Shown: one piece after another, positions 7,816 to 15,477 of the stretch
Position numbering within the stretch: the first letter of the stretch is position 1
Layout: each line of letters begins with the position of its first letter
Source of the DNA: JBOGEN01 sp050743265
Lineage (GTDB): Bacteria > Actinomycetota > Actinomycetes > JBOGEN01
Assembly: GCA_050743265.1 (NCBI GenBank)
Contig: JBOGEN010000200.1
Location: forward strand, 1-38,549
DNA length: 38,549 nucleotides
Direction of reading: 5' to 3'
Notes under the pieces: generated by a model
Told to the model about the DNA's origin: nothing
What the model saw: only the letters and a program-made list of their open reading frames with translations
Databases searched by the model: none
Translations under genes and position numbers: made by a program

Positions 7816-10248
7816 TCAGCCCTGCTCGACGCCGTTGTTCAGCTGGTGCCAGAGGTGGGCCGGCGTGAGCGGAAGCCTCGTGAGCTCGACCCCGAGCGGG
7901 GCCATCGCATCGCGTACGGCGTTCGCCAGGCAGGGCACGGGGGAGACCGTGCCGGTCTCGCCGGCGCCCTTGTAGCCCCCGGGGGTGAAGGGGTTCGGGC
8001 TGATGACGTGGTCGAGCGTGAGCTCCGGCAGGTCCAGCGCCGTCGGCACGAGGTAGTCCTTGAACGTCGCGTTGAGCGGGCGCCCGTCGGCGTCGTAGCT
8101 GAACTCCTCGAGCATCGCCCCGCCGATGCCGTGCGCGAGGGCGCCGATGTGCTGACCCTCGACGATGCGCGGGTTCAGGACGTTGCCGCAGTCGTGCACG
8201 CTGACGTACTTGAGGATGTCGACCCGCCCAGTGGCGGGGTCGATCTCGACGACCGCGGCATCGGCGGCGTACGGGAAGCTCGAGAACATCGCGACGCGCC
8301 CCCGCTCGTCGGCGGGGAAGTCGATGTTGGGGTCGCGGTAGTGGTAGATGAGCTCGAGCCCCGGGTCCTCGCCGTCCGGGAGGTCGTGGATCCGGTGGTA
8401 CGCGGTCCGAGCGACGCGTCGCAGGGGCACGCTGGAAGTTGCGTCACCCTTGACCCGAACGTGGTCGTCCTCGAGAACCAGGTCGCCGGGGTCGGCCTCG
8501 AGGAGCTCGGCGGCGATCCGCCGCAGCTTGTCCGCCAGCTTGCGGCTGGCCATGGTGACGCTCGACGTGCCGACGACGGAGAAGCGGCTGGAGTACGAGC
8601 CCGACCCGTACGGCGTGTTGATCGTGTCGCCTTCGATCACCGCGACGACGTCGGGGGCGACGCCGAGCTCTTCGGCGACCAGCTGCGAGATCGTGGTCCC
8701 GTGTCCCTGGCCCTCGTCGTTGCCGCCGGTGGCGACGAAGACTCGGCCGTTGGGGTCCATCTTGATCCGCACGGAGTAGTAGCCGGAGTTGTACGAGCCC
8801 ATGCGGGTGGAGGACGAGGGCTCGATGGCCAGGGCCATCCCGATGCCGAGCAGCCGGCCCTCGTCACGGCTCCGCCGCTGCAGGTCGCGCATCTGCTCGT
8901 AGCCGAGGGCATCGAGCGCCTTGCGCAGGGCGGTGGGGTAGTTGCCGCTGTCGTACCGTGAGCCGGTGGCGCCCACGTAGGGGAACTCCTCCGGCTGGAT
9001 GAAGTTCTTGAGCCGCAGCTCCGCGGGATCCATGTCGAGTCGCGTGGCGGCGATGTCCATCATCCGCTCGATGACGTACGCCGCCTCGGACTTGCCGAAG
9101 CCGCGGTGCGCGCCGAACGGGGTCTTGTTCGTCACGACGCCGAACAGGTGGCAGTCGTAGTCGCGGATGCGGTAGGCGCCGGGGACGAACATGGACGTGG
9201 TGAGGACCGAGGCGAAGCCGCCGACCGGGTACGCGTCCCCCATGTCCGCGTAGATACGGTCCCGTAGTCCGAGGATGGTGCCGTCCTGGCTCAAGGCCAT
9301 CTCGACGTAGTGGATCTGCTCGCGGGCATGGTTGGTGGCGACCATGTGCTCTCGCCGCGTCTCGATCCAGCGCACGGGACGTGCGCAGAGGACGGAGGCC
9401 AGAGGAACCACCAGCTCCTCGGGGTAGAACCCCCATTTCTGCCCGAAGCCGCCACCGACACGTGGCGCGATCACGCGGACCTTGATGGCGTCCGGCTCGA
9501 CGATGCTGTCCTCGAGCAACGAGGCGACGACATGCGAGATCTGCGTCGAGTCCCACACGGTGAGGAAGTTCGCGTGCGGGTCGTACGAGGCCACGACACC
9601 GCGGGGCTCGATCGGGGTGCCGCTGAACCGGTGGTGCTGGAGCCGTTCCGAGACGACGACGTCGGCGCGCTCGAACGCCGTGTCCACGTCTCCGTTGGAG
9701 ACGTGGAAGCGCAGGGCGACGTTGTCGCCCCAGTCGTCGTACAGGAGGGGCGCCTCCTCGGACGCCCCCTCCTCGGCGTTCAGGACGGGAGCCAGCGGCT
9801 CGTACTCCGCCTCGACCAACGCGAGGGCGTCCTCGGCGATGTACCGGGACTCGGCCACGATCACCGCAACCGGCTCGCCGACGTAGCGGACGCGGTCGAC
9901 CGCCAGCCCGTAGCGGTCGTGGAACTTGATGCTCGGGTTGCCCCCGCGGAACGGGTCGCGGCTCTGGAAGGGGAAAGGCTCCATGCGCTTGACGTACTTC
10001 GGCAGGTCCTCGCCGGTGAGCACCATGACCACGCCCGGGGTCGCCTGCACGGCCGAGAGGTCGAGCCGGGCGAGGCGGGCGTGGGCGTGAGGGCTGCGAT
10101 AGATGGCGGCGTGGAGCATCCTGGGCAGCTTCACGTCGCCCACGTACGTCGCTTCTCCGGTCAGCAGGTCACGGTCCTCACGACGCGACACAGACCTGCC
10201 CACGTAGCGGCCGGTGAGGTTGCCGTGCAGCTCGTCCGTCGCCGTCAC
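7816..10248 (-). CDS. Xanthine dehydrogenase-family molybdenum hydroxylase, large (Mo-cofactor) subunit
   Basis: An 810-residue molybdopterin-binding subunit. Visible motifs are the N-terminal hammerhead domain (GEATYVGDVKLPRMLHAAI), EPRGVVASYDP, VGGGFGQKWGFYPEE, AHRGFGKSEAAYVIERM, GQGHGTTISQLVAEELGV and KGAGETGT, whose Glu764 is the expected catalytic base. The AYxCSFR loop of true CO dehydrogenases is absent, so this is a hydroxylase or dehydrogenase of an organic substrate (aromatic N-heterocycle, purine, or aryl/furoyl-CoA type). The start is GTG at 10248, overlapping the stop of the 2Fe-2S subunit (GTGA). It forms a heterotrimer with the next two genes and would hydroxylate a ring carbon with water-derived oxygen. 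Confidence 0.93.
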   Translation of the reverse strand: MTATDELHGNLTGRYVGRSVSRREDRDLLTGEATYVGDVKLPRMLHAAIYRSPHAHARLARLDLSAVQATPGVVMVLTGEDLPKYVKRMEPFPFQSRDPFRGGNPSIKFHDRYGLAVDRVRYVGEPVAVIVAESRYIAEDALALVEAEYEPLAPVLNAEEGASEEAPLLYDDWGDNVALRFHVSNGDVDTAFERADVVVSERLQHHRFSGTPIEPRGVVASYDPHANFLTVWDSTQISHVVASLLEDSIVEPDAIKVRVIAPRVGGGFGQKWGFYPEELVVPLASVLCARPVRWIETRREHMVATNHAREQIHYVEMALSQDGTILGLRDRIYADMGDAYPVGGFASVLTTSMFVPGAYRIRDYDCHLFGVVTNKTPFGAHRGFGKSEAAYVIERMMDIAATRLDMDPAELRLKNFIQPEEFPYVGATGSRYDSGNYPTALRKALDALGYEQMRDLQRRSRDEGRLLGIGMALAIEPSSSTRMGSYNSGYYSVRIKMDPNGRVFVATGGNDEGQGHGTTISQLVAEELGVAPDVVAVIEGDTINTPYGSGSYSSRFSVVGTSSVTMASRKLADKLRRIAAELLEADPGDLVLEDDHVRVKGDATSSVPLRRVARTAYHRIHDLPDGEDPGLELIYHYRDPNIDFPADERGRVAMFSSFPYAADAAVVEIDPATGRVDILKYVSVHDCGNVLNPRIVEGQHIGALAHGIGGAMLEEFSYDADGRPLNATFKDYLVPTALDLPELTLDHVISPNPFTPGGYKGAGETGTVSPVPCLANAVRDAMAPLGVELTRLPLTPAHLWHQLNNGVEQG

Positions 10249-10757
10249 GATGCCCTCGGGGTCTGCGCGTCGGTGTGAGGGTGCGAGGCCTCGGCGGCGG
10301 TCAACACCGCGTCCACGATGAACTCGTAGCCCGTGCAGCGGCAGAGGTTCCCGGCGAGTCCTCGCCGGACCTCCTCCTCGGTGGGGTCCGGGTTCTGCTC
10401 GAGCAGGAAGGTCGCCGACATGAGCATTCCCGGGGTGCAGTAGCCGCACTGCAGCGCGTGCTTCTCGTGGAAGGACTGCTGGAGGGGGCTCAGAGCCTCG
10501 CCGTCGGCAAGTCCCTCCACGGTGCGGATCTCGCGCCCGTCGGCCTGCGGCGCGAACACCGTGCACGACTTCACGCTGCGACCGTCGAGGATGACCGTGC
10601 ATGCCCCGCAGTTCGTGCTGTCACACCCGATGTGCGTCCCGGTGAGGCCGACGTCGTCGCGGAGGAAGTCCACCAACAGCGTGCGGGCGTCGACCTCGCG
10701 GGTGTACGAGACACCGTTGACGTCCACGCTGACCCGGACCTGCTCGGCGCCGATCAC
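10245..10757 (-). CDS. Xanthine dehydrogenase-family 2Fe-2S small subunit
   Basis: A 170-residue two-cluster ferredoxin subunit. The plant-type cluster is bound by Cys45, Cys50, Cys53 and Cys65 (GCDSTNCGACTV). The helical-bundle cluster is bound by Cys104, Cys107, Cys139 and Cys141 (QCGYCTPGM and LCRCTGYE). It passes electrons from the Mo site to the FAD subunit. Translation starts at GTG 10757, which overlaps the FAD-subunit stop by 4 nt, and the gene's end overlaps the Mo subunit in the same manner. The order FAD, 2Fe-2S, Mo matches many bacterial hydroxylase operons of the CoxMSL layout. Confidence 0.96.
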   Translation of the reverse strand: MIGAEQVRVSVDVNGVSYTREVDARTLLVDFLRDDVGLTGTHIGCDSTNCGACTVILDGRSVKSCTVFAPQADGREIRTVEGLADGEALSPLQQSFHEKHALQCGYCTPGMLMSATFLLEQNPDPTEEEVRRGLAGNLCRCTGYEFIVDAVLTAAEASHPHTDAQTPRAS

Positions 10758-11653
10758 GATGTCCCTCCGGCTGGGGTTGGTGTCGCCGCGCCGGCCGCGC
10801 GGTCGTACGCGAGGGTGAGCGCCCTGGTGAACAGGGAGCCCGCGACGCGACGGCGGTGGGCAGCGGACGTCTTGGAGTCCGCGTGCGTGTCCAGCGCGTC
10901 CATCACTGCCGCCGCAGCGTCCTCGGCGATCTCCACGCTGAGCGGTTGGCCTTGCAGCACCGCTGTGGCAGCGAGGACGCGTACGGGGATGGGTGTCAGC
11001 CCGCCGACGCCGACACCGACGTCGGTCATGCGCCCCTCATCATCGAGAGACAGAGCGACCGCGCAGCTGCCCAGCGCGGTGACCGCCCGGAGGTGGAACT
11101 TCACGTGGGCACTGCCGGTGCGGCCCCGCCCGACCGGGAGCCGAACCTCGGTGAGCAGCTCGTCGGATCGAAGCGTCGGTGTCAGAGGTGCCGCGAACAG
11201 GTCGGTCGCGGGGATGTCTCGCTGACCCTGACGGCTCATTGCCGTGACGGACCCGTTGACCGCGAGGAGTGCCGGGCCCCAGTCCCCCGTGGGCTCGACG
11301 GCAGCCAGCCCGCCACCAACGGTGCCCATGTTCCGCACCTGCTGGTCACCGATGCCGGCTGCGACATCCCCGGCGAGCGGAAGCGAGGACACGGCGGCGT
11401 CGTCCGCGGCGACGTCGGCGTGCCGCGTCGTAGCCCCGATCGCCAGCGCGCCGTTGACGCGGTGGGTCCCGGTCAGCTCCCCGAGACGTCCCACGTCCAC
11501 GAGTACGGCCGGCGAGACCTGCCGGTACTTCATCCACGGGATCAGACTCGCTCCACCGGCAAGGACGCGGCCCTCGGACCCGACCTCGGCGAGCGTGTCC
11601 ACCGCCTCCGCGACGGAGGAGACGCGCAGGTAGCGGTATGCGGCCGGGTACAC
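10754..11653 (-). CDS. Xanthine dehydrogenase-family FAD-binding subunit
   Basis: A 299-residue FAD subunit of the CoxM/XdhB type. FAD-contact motifs are LAGGASLIPWMKYRQ near residue 30 and MGTVGGGLA near 109, followed by a C-terminal CO-dehydrogenase flavoprotein domain (FHLRAVTALGSCAVALSL). It takes electrons from the 2Fe-2S subunit and reduces an external acceptor. The GTG at 11653 is chosen because AGGAG lies 8 nt upstream and the previous gene stops 1 nt before; longer frames would overlap that gene. It is part of the trimeric hydroxylase with the two following genes. Confidence 0.93.
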   Translation of the reverse strand: MYPAAYRYLRVSSVAEAVDTLAEVGSEGRVLAGGASLIPWMKYRQVSPAVLVDVGRLGELTGTHRVNGALAIGATTRHADVAADDAAVSSLPLAGDVAAGIGDQQVRNMGTVGGGLAAVEPTGDWGPALLAVNGSVTAMSRQGQRDIPATDLFAAPLTPTLRSDELLTEVRLPVGRGRTGSAHVKFHLRAVTALGSCAVALSLDDEGRMTDVGVGVGGLTPIPVRVLAATAVLQGQPLSVEIAEDAAAAVMDALDTHADSKTSAAHRRRVAGSLFTRALTLAYDRAAGAATPTPAGGTS

Positions 11654-11654
11654 G

Positions 11655-12098
11655 TCAGGCACTCCTCCGCGACACCTCATGGTCGGCGTACCAGCGTTCG
11701 ACAGCACTCTCGGCGACCTGCTCGTCCTGGGCCGCCGTCCCGCTGCTCACACCGATCCCGCCGACGATGACGCCCTCGACCACGAGCGGCATGCCGCCGC
11801 CGATGACGCAGAACCGGCCGCCGTTCGTCTGGTTGATTCCCCAGGCGGCTTCGCCCGGCCGGGAGACCCCGCCGTAGAAGCTCGTGTCGTTGCGCGCGGC
11901 GGCAGCAGTGAAGGCCTTGTCGATGGCGATCGAGATGCTGGAGACCTTGCCACCGTCCATACGGGAGAACGCGAGGAGGTTGCCTGCCTCATCGGCGACC
12001 GCGGTGCACATCGGGACGCCGATCTCCCGTGCCTTCTCGGCAGCGGCGTCGAGTAGCTCCTGTGCATCCGCGAGGTCGAGACGACGGATCGTGATCAT
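11655..12098 (-). CDS. GlcG/HbpS-family protein (haem-binding-like)
   Basis: A 147-residue single-domain protein with the GlcG/HbpS pattern: ALDAA-type helix, VADEAGNLLAFSRMDGG, an IDKAFTAAA helix, and the Gly-rich GGMPLVVEGVIVGGIGVSSG strand near the C-terminus. Members occur as small cytoplasmic or secreted proteins next to catabolic oxidoreductases; some bind haem or corrinoid-like ligands, while others act as chaperone-like or PduO-C partners. It is the first gene of the long minus-strand operon, facing the GntR regulator. The ATG at 12098 is preceded by GGGGGTCG. The function here is unknown beyond the family. Confidence 0.8.
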   Translation of the reverse strand: MITIRRLDLADAQELLDAAAEKAREIGVPMCTAVADEAGNLLAFSRMDGGKVSSISIAIDKAFTAAAARNDTSFYGGVSRPGEAAWGINQTNGGRFCVIGGGMPLVVEGVIVGGIGVSSGTAAQDEQVAESAVERWYADHEVSRRSA

Positions 12099-12131
12099 GT
12101 GGTCGACCCCCGCAGACCGGTTGTTTGTATG

Positions 12132-12144
12132 ATGGTCCAACCAT
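12132..12144. promoter_or_regulatory. Candidate FCD-GntR operator (TGGT-N3-ACCA)
   Basis: ATGGTCCAACCAT is an inverted repeat with 5-bp arms around CCA. It has the TGGTNNNACCA form established for FadR-subfamily (FCD) GntR regulators. It lies in the 179-nt divergent gap between the catabolic operon (start 12098) and the gntR gene (start 12278). A TATGAT hexamer at 12128-12133 on the plus strand overlaps its left edge, so binding could block the regulator's own promoter as well as the operon's. That the adjacent GntR protein binds it is inference. Confidence 0.65.
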
Positions 12145-12146
12145 TT

Positions 12147-12163
12147 TGTCGGACAGTCCTACA
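12147..12163. promoter_or_regulatory. Second inverted repeat in the divergent gntR control region
   Basis: TGTCGGACAGTCCTACA is a 17-bp imperfect palindrome with arms TGT-N-GGAC and GTCC-N-ACA around a central A. It starts 3 bp after the TGGT-N3-ACCA site, on the same control region. It could be a second regulator site or the site of another factor. A weaker repeat, CTTGT-N4-ACAAG, follows at 12178-12191. Confidence 0.45.
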
Positions 12164-12277
12164 GGTACCATGTCGAACTTGTTGTGACAAGGGTGGGTTC
12201 AGTTCAGCGGTTCAGCGACTGGTCCGCTGCCGCGGACAGGCCGTGACTCGGACCCACTGGCCCAGAGGAGGCAGTGA

Positions 12278-12985
12278 GTGGAGAACAGCCCACTGCGGGT
12301 GTCGGTCGTCGCAGCTCCAGTTCGTGAGCAGGTGCTCACCAAGCTGCGCCAGGCCATCTTCAACCGCACTTTCGCCCCGGGTCAGCGCCTCGTCGAGCGT
12401 CAGCTGTGCGAGCTCACGGGCGTGAGCCGCACCACCATCCGAGAGGCGCTGCGTCAGCTCGAGGCGGAGGGCCTGGTCACCATGGCCGCCCATCGCGGCC
12501 CGATCGTCCGGCAGACGAGCCTGGAAGAGGCCGCCGACCTGTACGCCGTCCGCGCGGTGTTGGAGGCCTTGGCCGGGCAGCTCTTCACACAGCGAGCCAG
12601 TGACGCGCAGGTGGACGCACTGGAGGAGGCCGTCAACCGGATCGAGCGAGAGAGCGAGGAGGGGAGCCCTACGGCTCTTCTCGCAGCCAAGGACCATTTC
12701 TACGACGTGCTCCTCGACGGGGCCGGGAACGAGACCGTGTTGTGGGTTCTCGACTCCCTGCGCGCACGCGTGACGTTCCTCCGCGCCACGTCCCTGCAGA
12801 GACCAGGAAGGTCGGCAGAGTCCCTCAACGAGCTGCGCGTGCTCATCGACGCGATCCGCCGTCGCGACGGTGACGCTGCATGGGCCGCCTGCGCGCAGCA
12901 TGTCGATCGCGCGCGTGCCGTGGCTCAGGAGGTGCTGCGCGAGGAGAACGCCTCGCTCACCGGGACCGGCGACGCGCGGTTCTAG
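12278..12985 (+). CDS. GntR-family transcriptional regulator, FCD (FadR) subfamily
   Basis: A 235-residue DNA-binding regulator. Residues about 15-75 form the winged helix (REQVLTKLRQAIFNRTFAPGQ, then ELTGVSRTTIREALRQLEAEG as the HTH), and residues about 85-220 are the all-helical FCD ligand domain. FCD members respond to carboxylic acids and usually repress adjacent catabolic genes. The GTG at 12278 follows an AGAGGAGG site. The gene is divergent from the thirteen-gene operon and shares its control region, so it is the likely local regulator, with a pathway acid as inducer (inference). Its stop codon overlaps the stop of the convergent DHDPS-family gene at CTAG. Confidence 0.93.
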   Translation: MENSPLRVSVVAAPVREQVLTKLRQAIFNRTFAPGQRLVERQLCELTGVSRTTIREALRQLEAEGLVTMAAHRGPIVRQTSLEEAADLYAVRAVLEALAGQLFTQRASDAQVDALEEAVNRIERESEEGSPTALLAAKDHFYDVLLDGAGNETVLWVLDSLRARVTFLRATSLQRPGRSAESLNELRVLIDAIRRRDGDAAWAACAQHVDRARAVAQEVLREENASLTGTGDARF

Positions 12986-13917
12986 CGGCTGACCGCGAGG
13001 TCGAGGAGCTCGAACAGCCCGGCGTCACGCAATGCCGCGCCGATCTCCTCGGCGTCCGACTCGCTGACGGGGGCGTACGGCGCCGCCGGCTGCCCCAGGT
13101 CGATGCCGATCTGACGCATCGCCGCCTTCATCACGGGTGCCAACCCGTAGCTGCCCCATCGCGAGGGGAAGAGCGTGAAGCCGCGCTGCCAGCGTGCCGC
13201 CGCGTCCCGGTCACCTGCGTCGAACGCGCGGGCGATCTCCCGCGCGATCAGGGTCGCCGGCGGGGGCATCATCGCGCCGGATCCCCCCAGCTCCAGTGTG
13301 GCGAGCAAGGGCTGCATGGTCGTGCAGTAGTTCGCGTTTCCGCTGAGCTCGATCTCGGTGACCAGGCGTCCGATCCGGGAGATGTCGCGCGAGCTCTCCT
13401 TGAACGCGACAACGCCGTCGATCTCACTGATGCGCACCATCGTGGGTGGCGTCGGATCTGCGCCCCGCCCGGGGTTGTGGTACGCGACGACGGGCAGAGC
13501 AGCGCGTGCGGTGACGGCCTCGTAGTACGCGACGAGGTCACGCTCGCTGGGCTGCCCTCCCCACGGCCGCAGCGGCATCAGCACCTGGATCAGGTCTGCT
13601 CCGGCGTCCGCCGCGATCTCGCTCAGCTCGACGACCTCCCCGACCGACGGACTCGAGGCGCCCGCGAGGGTCCTGACGCGCCCTTGGGCGGCGCCGAGCC
13701 CCTCGACGAGAACCGAGCGGCGCTCTCGTGGACTGAGGACCTGGTACTCGGACACCTCGGCTCCGAGCACCGAGACCGCGTCGCAATGGCCCGCCATGAA
13801 CTCGACCAGCTCGCAGAGCCGGTGGACGTCCACCGTGCCGTCGTCCCGGAACGGGGTCAGGCTGGCGCCGACGATGCCGCGCAGTCCTGAGCCGGCGTGG
13901 TCACGAGCCTTCGACAT
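12982..13917 (-). CDS. Dihydrodipicolinate synthase/N-acetylneuraminate lyase family protein
   Basis: A 311-residue TIM-barrel class I lyase. The Schiff-base lysine is Lys173 (VVAFKESSRD) and the catalytic tyrosine is Tyr146 (VVAYHNP). The usual GTTGE loop that binds the substrate carboxylate is replaced by GAEVSE near residue 52. It is therefore probably not a true DHDPS; pyruvate-dependent aldolases, hydratase-aldolases and dehydratases of this family vary at this loop. The ATG at 13917 is chosen for the AAGGAG site 5 nt upstream; a GTG two codons earlier is possible. It is convergent with gntR and divergent from the amidohydrolase, so it likely forms its own transcription unit in the catabolic island. 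Confidence 0.87.
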   Translation of the reverse strand: MSKARDHAGSGLRGIVGASLTPFRDDGTVDVHRLCELVEFMAGHCDAVSVLGAEVSEYQVLSPRERRSVLVEGLGAAQGRVRTLAGASSPSVGEVVELSEIAADAGADLIQVLMPLRPWGGQPSERDLVAYYEAVTARAALPVVAYHNPGRGADPTPPTMVRISEIDGVVAFKESSRDISRIGRLVTEIELSGNANYCTTMQPLLATLELGGSGAMMPPPATLIAREIARAFDAGDRDAAARWQRGFTLFPSRWGSYGLAPVMKAAMRQIGIDLGQPAAPYAPVSESDAEEIGAALRDAGLFELLDLAVSR

Positions 13918-14054
13918 GTGCACTCCTTGCTAGGCGACCCCGCAGCCATATACCCCGGGATGCGGAATCGTCCAGCGTGACGTCCCAGCAGGTGGAACGC
14001 GTCGTGCCCGTCGACGGTCTCAGCCTCAGCCGCCGGGTGGGGCTGCCTGGCTGA

Positions 14055-14069
14055 GGTGTCGGGGACACC
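14055..14069. promoter_or_regulatory. Perfect inverted repeat upstream of the amidohydrolase gene
   Basis: GGTGTCGGGGACACC consists of 6-bp perfect arms around GGG. It sits in the 247-nt divergent gap between the DHDPS-family gene and the amidohydrolase, about 96 nt before the latter's start. It is a candidate operator; no factor can be assigned. Confidence 0.4.
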
Positions 14070-14111
14070 GTCGGGTCGTGCGGTTGATGCCAGGTCACAC
14101 AGCGAGTTCAG

Positions 14112-14124
14112 ATCCCCAGGGGAT
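14112..14124. promoter_or_regulatory. Perfect ATCCCC-A-GGGGAT palindrome upstream of the amidohydrolase gene
   Basis: ATCCCCAGGGGAT is a perfect 13-bp inverted repeat located about 40 nt before the proposed GTG start, where it could overlap the promoter or the transcription start. It differs in sequence from the repeat at 14055, so two factors may act in this gap. The rest of the gap shows no other clear signal. Confidence 0.45.
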
Positions 14125-14164
14125 TGAGTAGCGTGAATGATCTGCTCACCCGCTGGGCAAGGAG

Positions 14165-15406
14165 GTGTCCTTTGGTTGGGAGCTCCACGGACACGACGTG
14201 GACCGGGATGCCCTAGTGGGCGCGGACCTGCTCCTGCGCGGCGGGCGACCCTGGCCCCTCGGCGGCGTTGCCGACGTGGGGGTACGGGACGGGCTGATCG
14301 ACCAGATCGCGCCGCAGGTGGACGCGCCGGGCGCAGAGGTGCTCGACGTGTCGGACCGCCTCCTCCTGCCTGGCTTCGTCGAAGCGCACTGCCACCTGGA
14401 CAAGACCATGTTCGGGAGAGCCTGGGTGCCGCACACGGCCGGGAACTCCCTCGCTGACCGGATCACGACCGAGCGACGCATGAAGGGCGAGCTCGGGCTG
14501 CCGGACGCCCAGAACGTCACGGCGCTGCTCGAGCGCATGGTCATCGCGGGCACCTCCTACGTGCGCACGCACACCGACGTCGACACCGCCGTCGGGCTCA
14601 ACGGGGTCGAGGTGGTGCGCGAGGCCGCCCGACGGCTGGACGGGCGAGTCACTGTCTCGCAGGTCGCGTTCCCGCAGGGTGGCGTGGTCTCCGCGCCCGA
14701 CGTCGCGGAGCTGCTCGACGACGCGCTGGGCAGTGGCGTCGAGGCGGTCGGGGGGATCGACCCGGCAGGCATCGACGGCGACCCCGTACGGCATCTCGAC
14801 ATCGTGTTCGGCCTGGCCGAGCGACACGGTGCGGCGATCGACATCCACCTGCACGACGCCGGCACGCTGGGCCTGTGGGAGCTCGAGCTGATCGCCGAGC
14901 GAACCTCGGCTGCCGGGCTCGGCGGCAGGGTGACCGTCAGTCACGCGTACGCCCTGGCCCAGGCGGACGAGAGCACCCAGGACCGACTCGCGGAGCGGCT
15001 CGCGGCGGCGGGCGTGACGCTGGTGACCGCGGCGGTCTACAGCTTCCCCGTGGTCCCGATCCGGAGGCTGCGCGCCGCCGGGGTCAACGTCGCCTGCGGC
15101 CATGACGGGATCCGCGACCTGTGGGGGCCGTACGGAACAGGCGACATGCTCGACCGGGCCATGCACGTGGCGTACCGCAGCGGGTTCCGGCGCGACGAGG
15201 ACATCGAGCTGGCGCTCCATGCCGCCACGTACGGCGGCGCGCAGATGCTCGGCCTGCCGGCGTACGGCCTGTCCGTGGGCGCCCCGGCCGACATCGTCGT
15301 CCTCGCCGCGCACACCCCGGCCGAAGCCGTCGTCACCCGGCCGGCCCGGGACCGGGTGCTCAAGCGAGGGCGGGTCGTCGCCCGTCGCGGCACCCTGGTC
15401 ACGTAG
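14165..15406 (+). CDS. Cytosine deaminase-like amidohydrolase
   Basis: A 413-residue metal-dependent hydrolase of the amidohydrolase superfamily. Metal ligands by comparison with CodA are His75 and His77 (EAHCHLDKT), His228 (DIHLHD), His260 (VSHAYAL) and Asp314 (CGHDGIRD). The residue aligned with the catalytic Glu of cytosine deaminase appears to be Asp231, suggesting a different substrate such as a cyclic amide, an enamide or another aminated ring. It would act in the cytoplasm. The start is uncertain: GTG 14165 directly abuts the AAGGAG site, and GTG codons at 14198 and 14216 still precede the first barrel strand. It is divergent from the DHDPS-family gene. Confidence 0.85.
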   Translation: MSFGWELHGHDVDRDALVGADLLLRGGRPWPLGGVADVGVRDGLIDQIAPQVDAPGAEVLDVSDRLLLPGFVEAHCHLDKTMFGRAWVPHTAGNSLADRITTERRMKGELGLPDAQNVTALLERMVIAGTSYVRTHTDVDTAVGLNGVEVVREAARRLDGRVTVSQVAFPQGGVVSAPDVAELLDDALGSGVEAVGGIDPAGIDGDPVRHLDIVFGLAERHGAAIDIHLHDAGTLGLWELELIAERTSAAGLGGRVTVSHAYALAQADESTQDRLAERLAAAGVTLVTAAVYSFPVVPIRRLRAAGVNVACGHDGIRDLWGPYGTGDMLDRAMHVAYRSGFRRDEDIELALHAATYGGAQMLGLPAYGLSVGAPADIVVLAAHTPAEAVVTRPARDRVLKRGRVVARRGTLVT

Positions 15407-15413
15407 CGATCGC

Positions 15414-15448
15414 GACGAGCCTCGTCCTGTGAGCTGTCTGAGGCAGAC
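15414..15448. terminator. Two small hairpins in a convergent gap (candidate bidirectional terminator)
   Basis: Between the convergent amidohydrolase and EAL genes lie GACGAG-C-CTCGTC at 15414-15426 and GTCTG-AGG-CAGAC at 15436-15448. Both are perfect inverted repeats with short loops and no T-run, which is usual for high-GC genomes. The position supports a terminator role for either strand, but strength cannot be judged. Confidence 0.4.
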
Positions 15449-15477
15449 GACACGTACGTCCGGGTGACGGCCTCTCG

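Noticed and set aside
10249..10602. N-terminal extension of the Mo-subunit frame
   Set aside because: It lies inside the 2Fe-2S subunit gene and gives an Arg/Pro-rich sequence unlike the family; GTG at 10248 overlaps the stop as in the neighbouring junctions.
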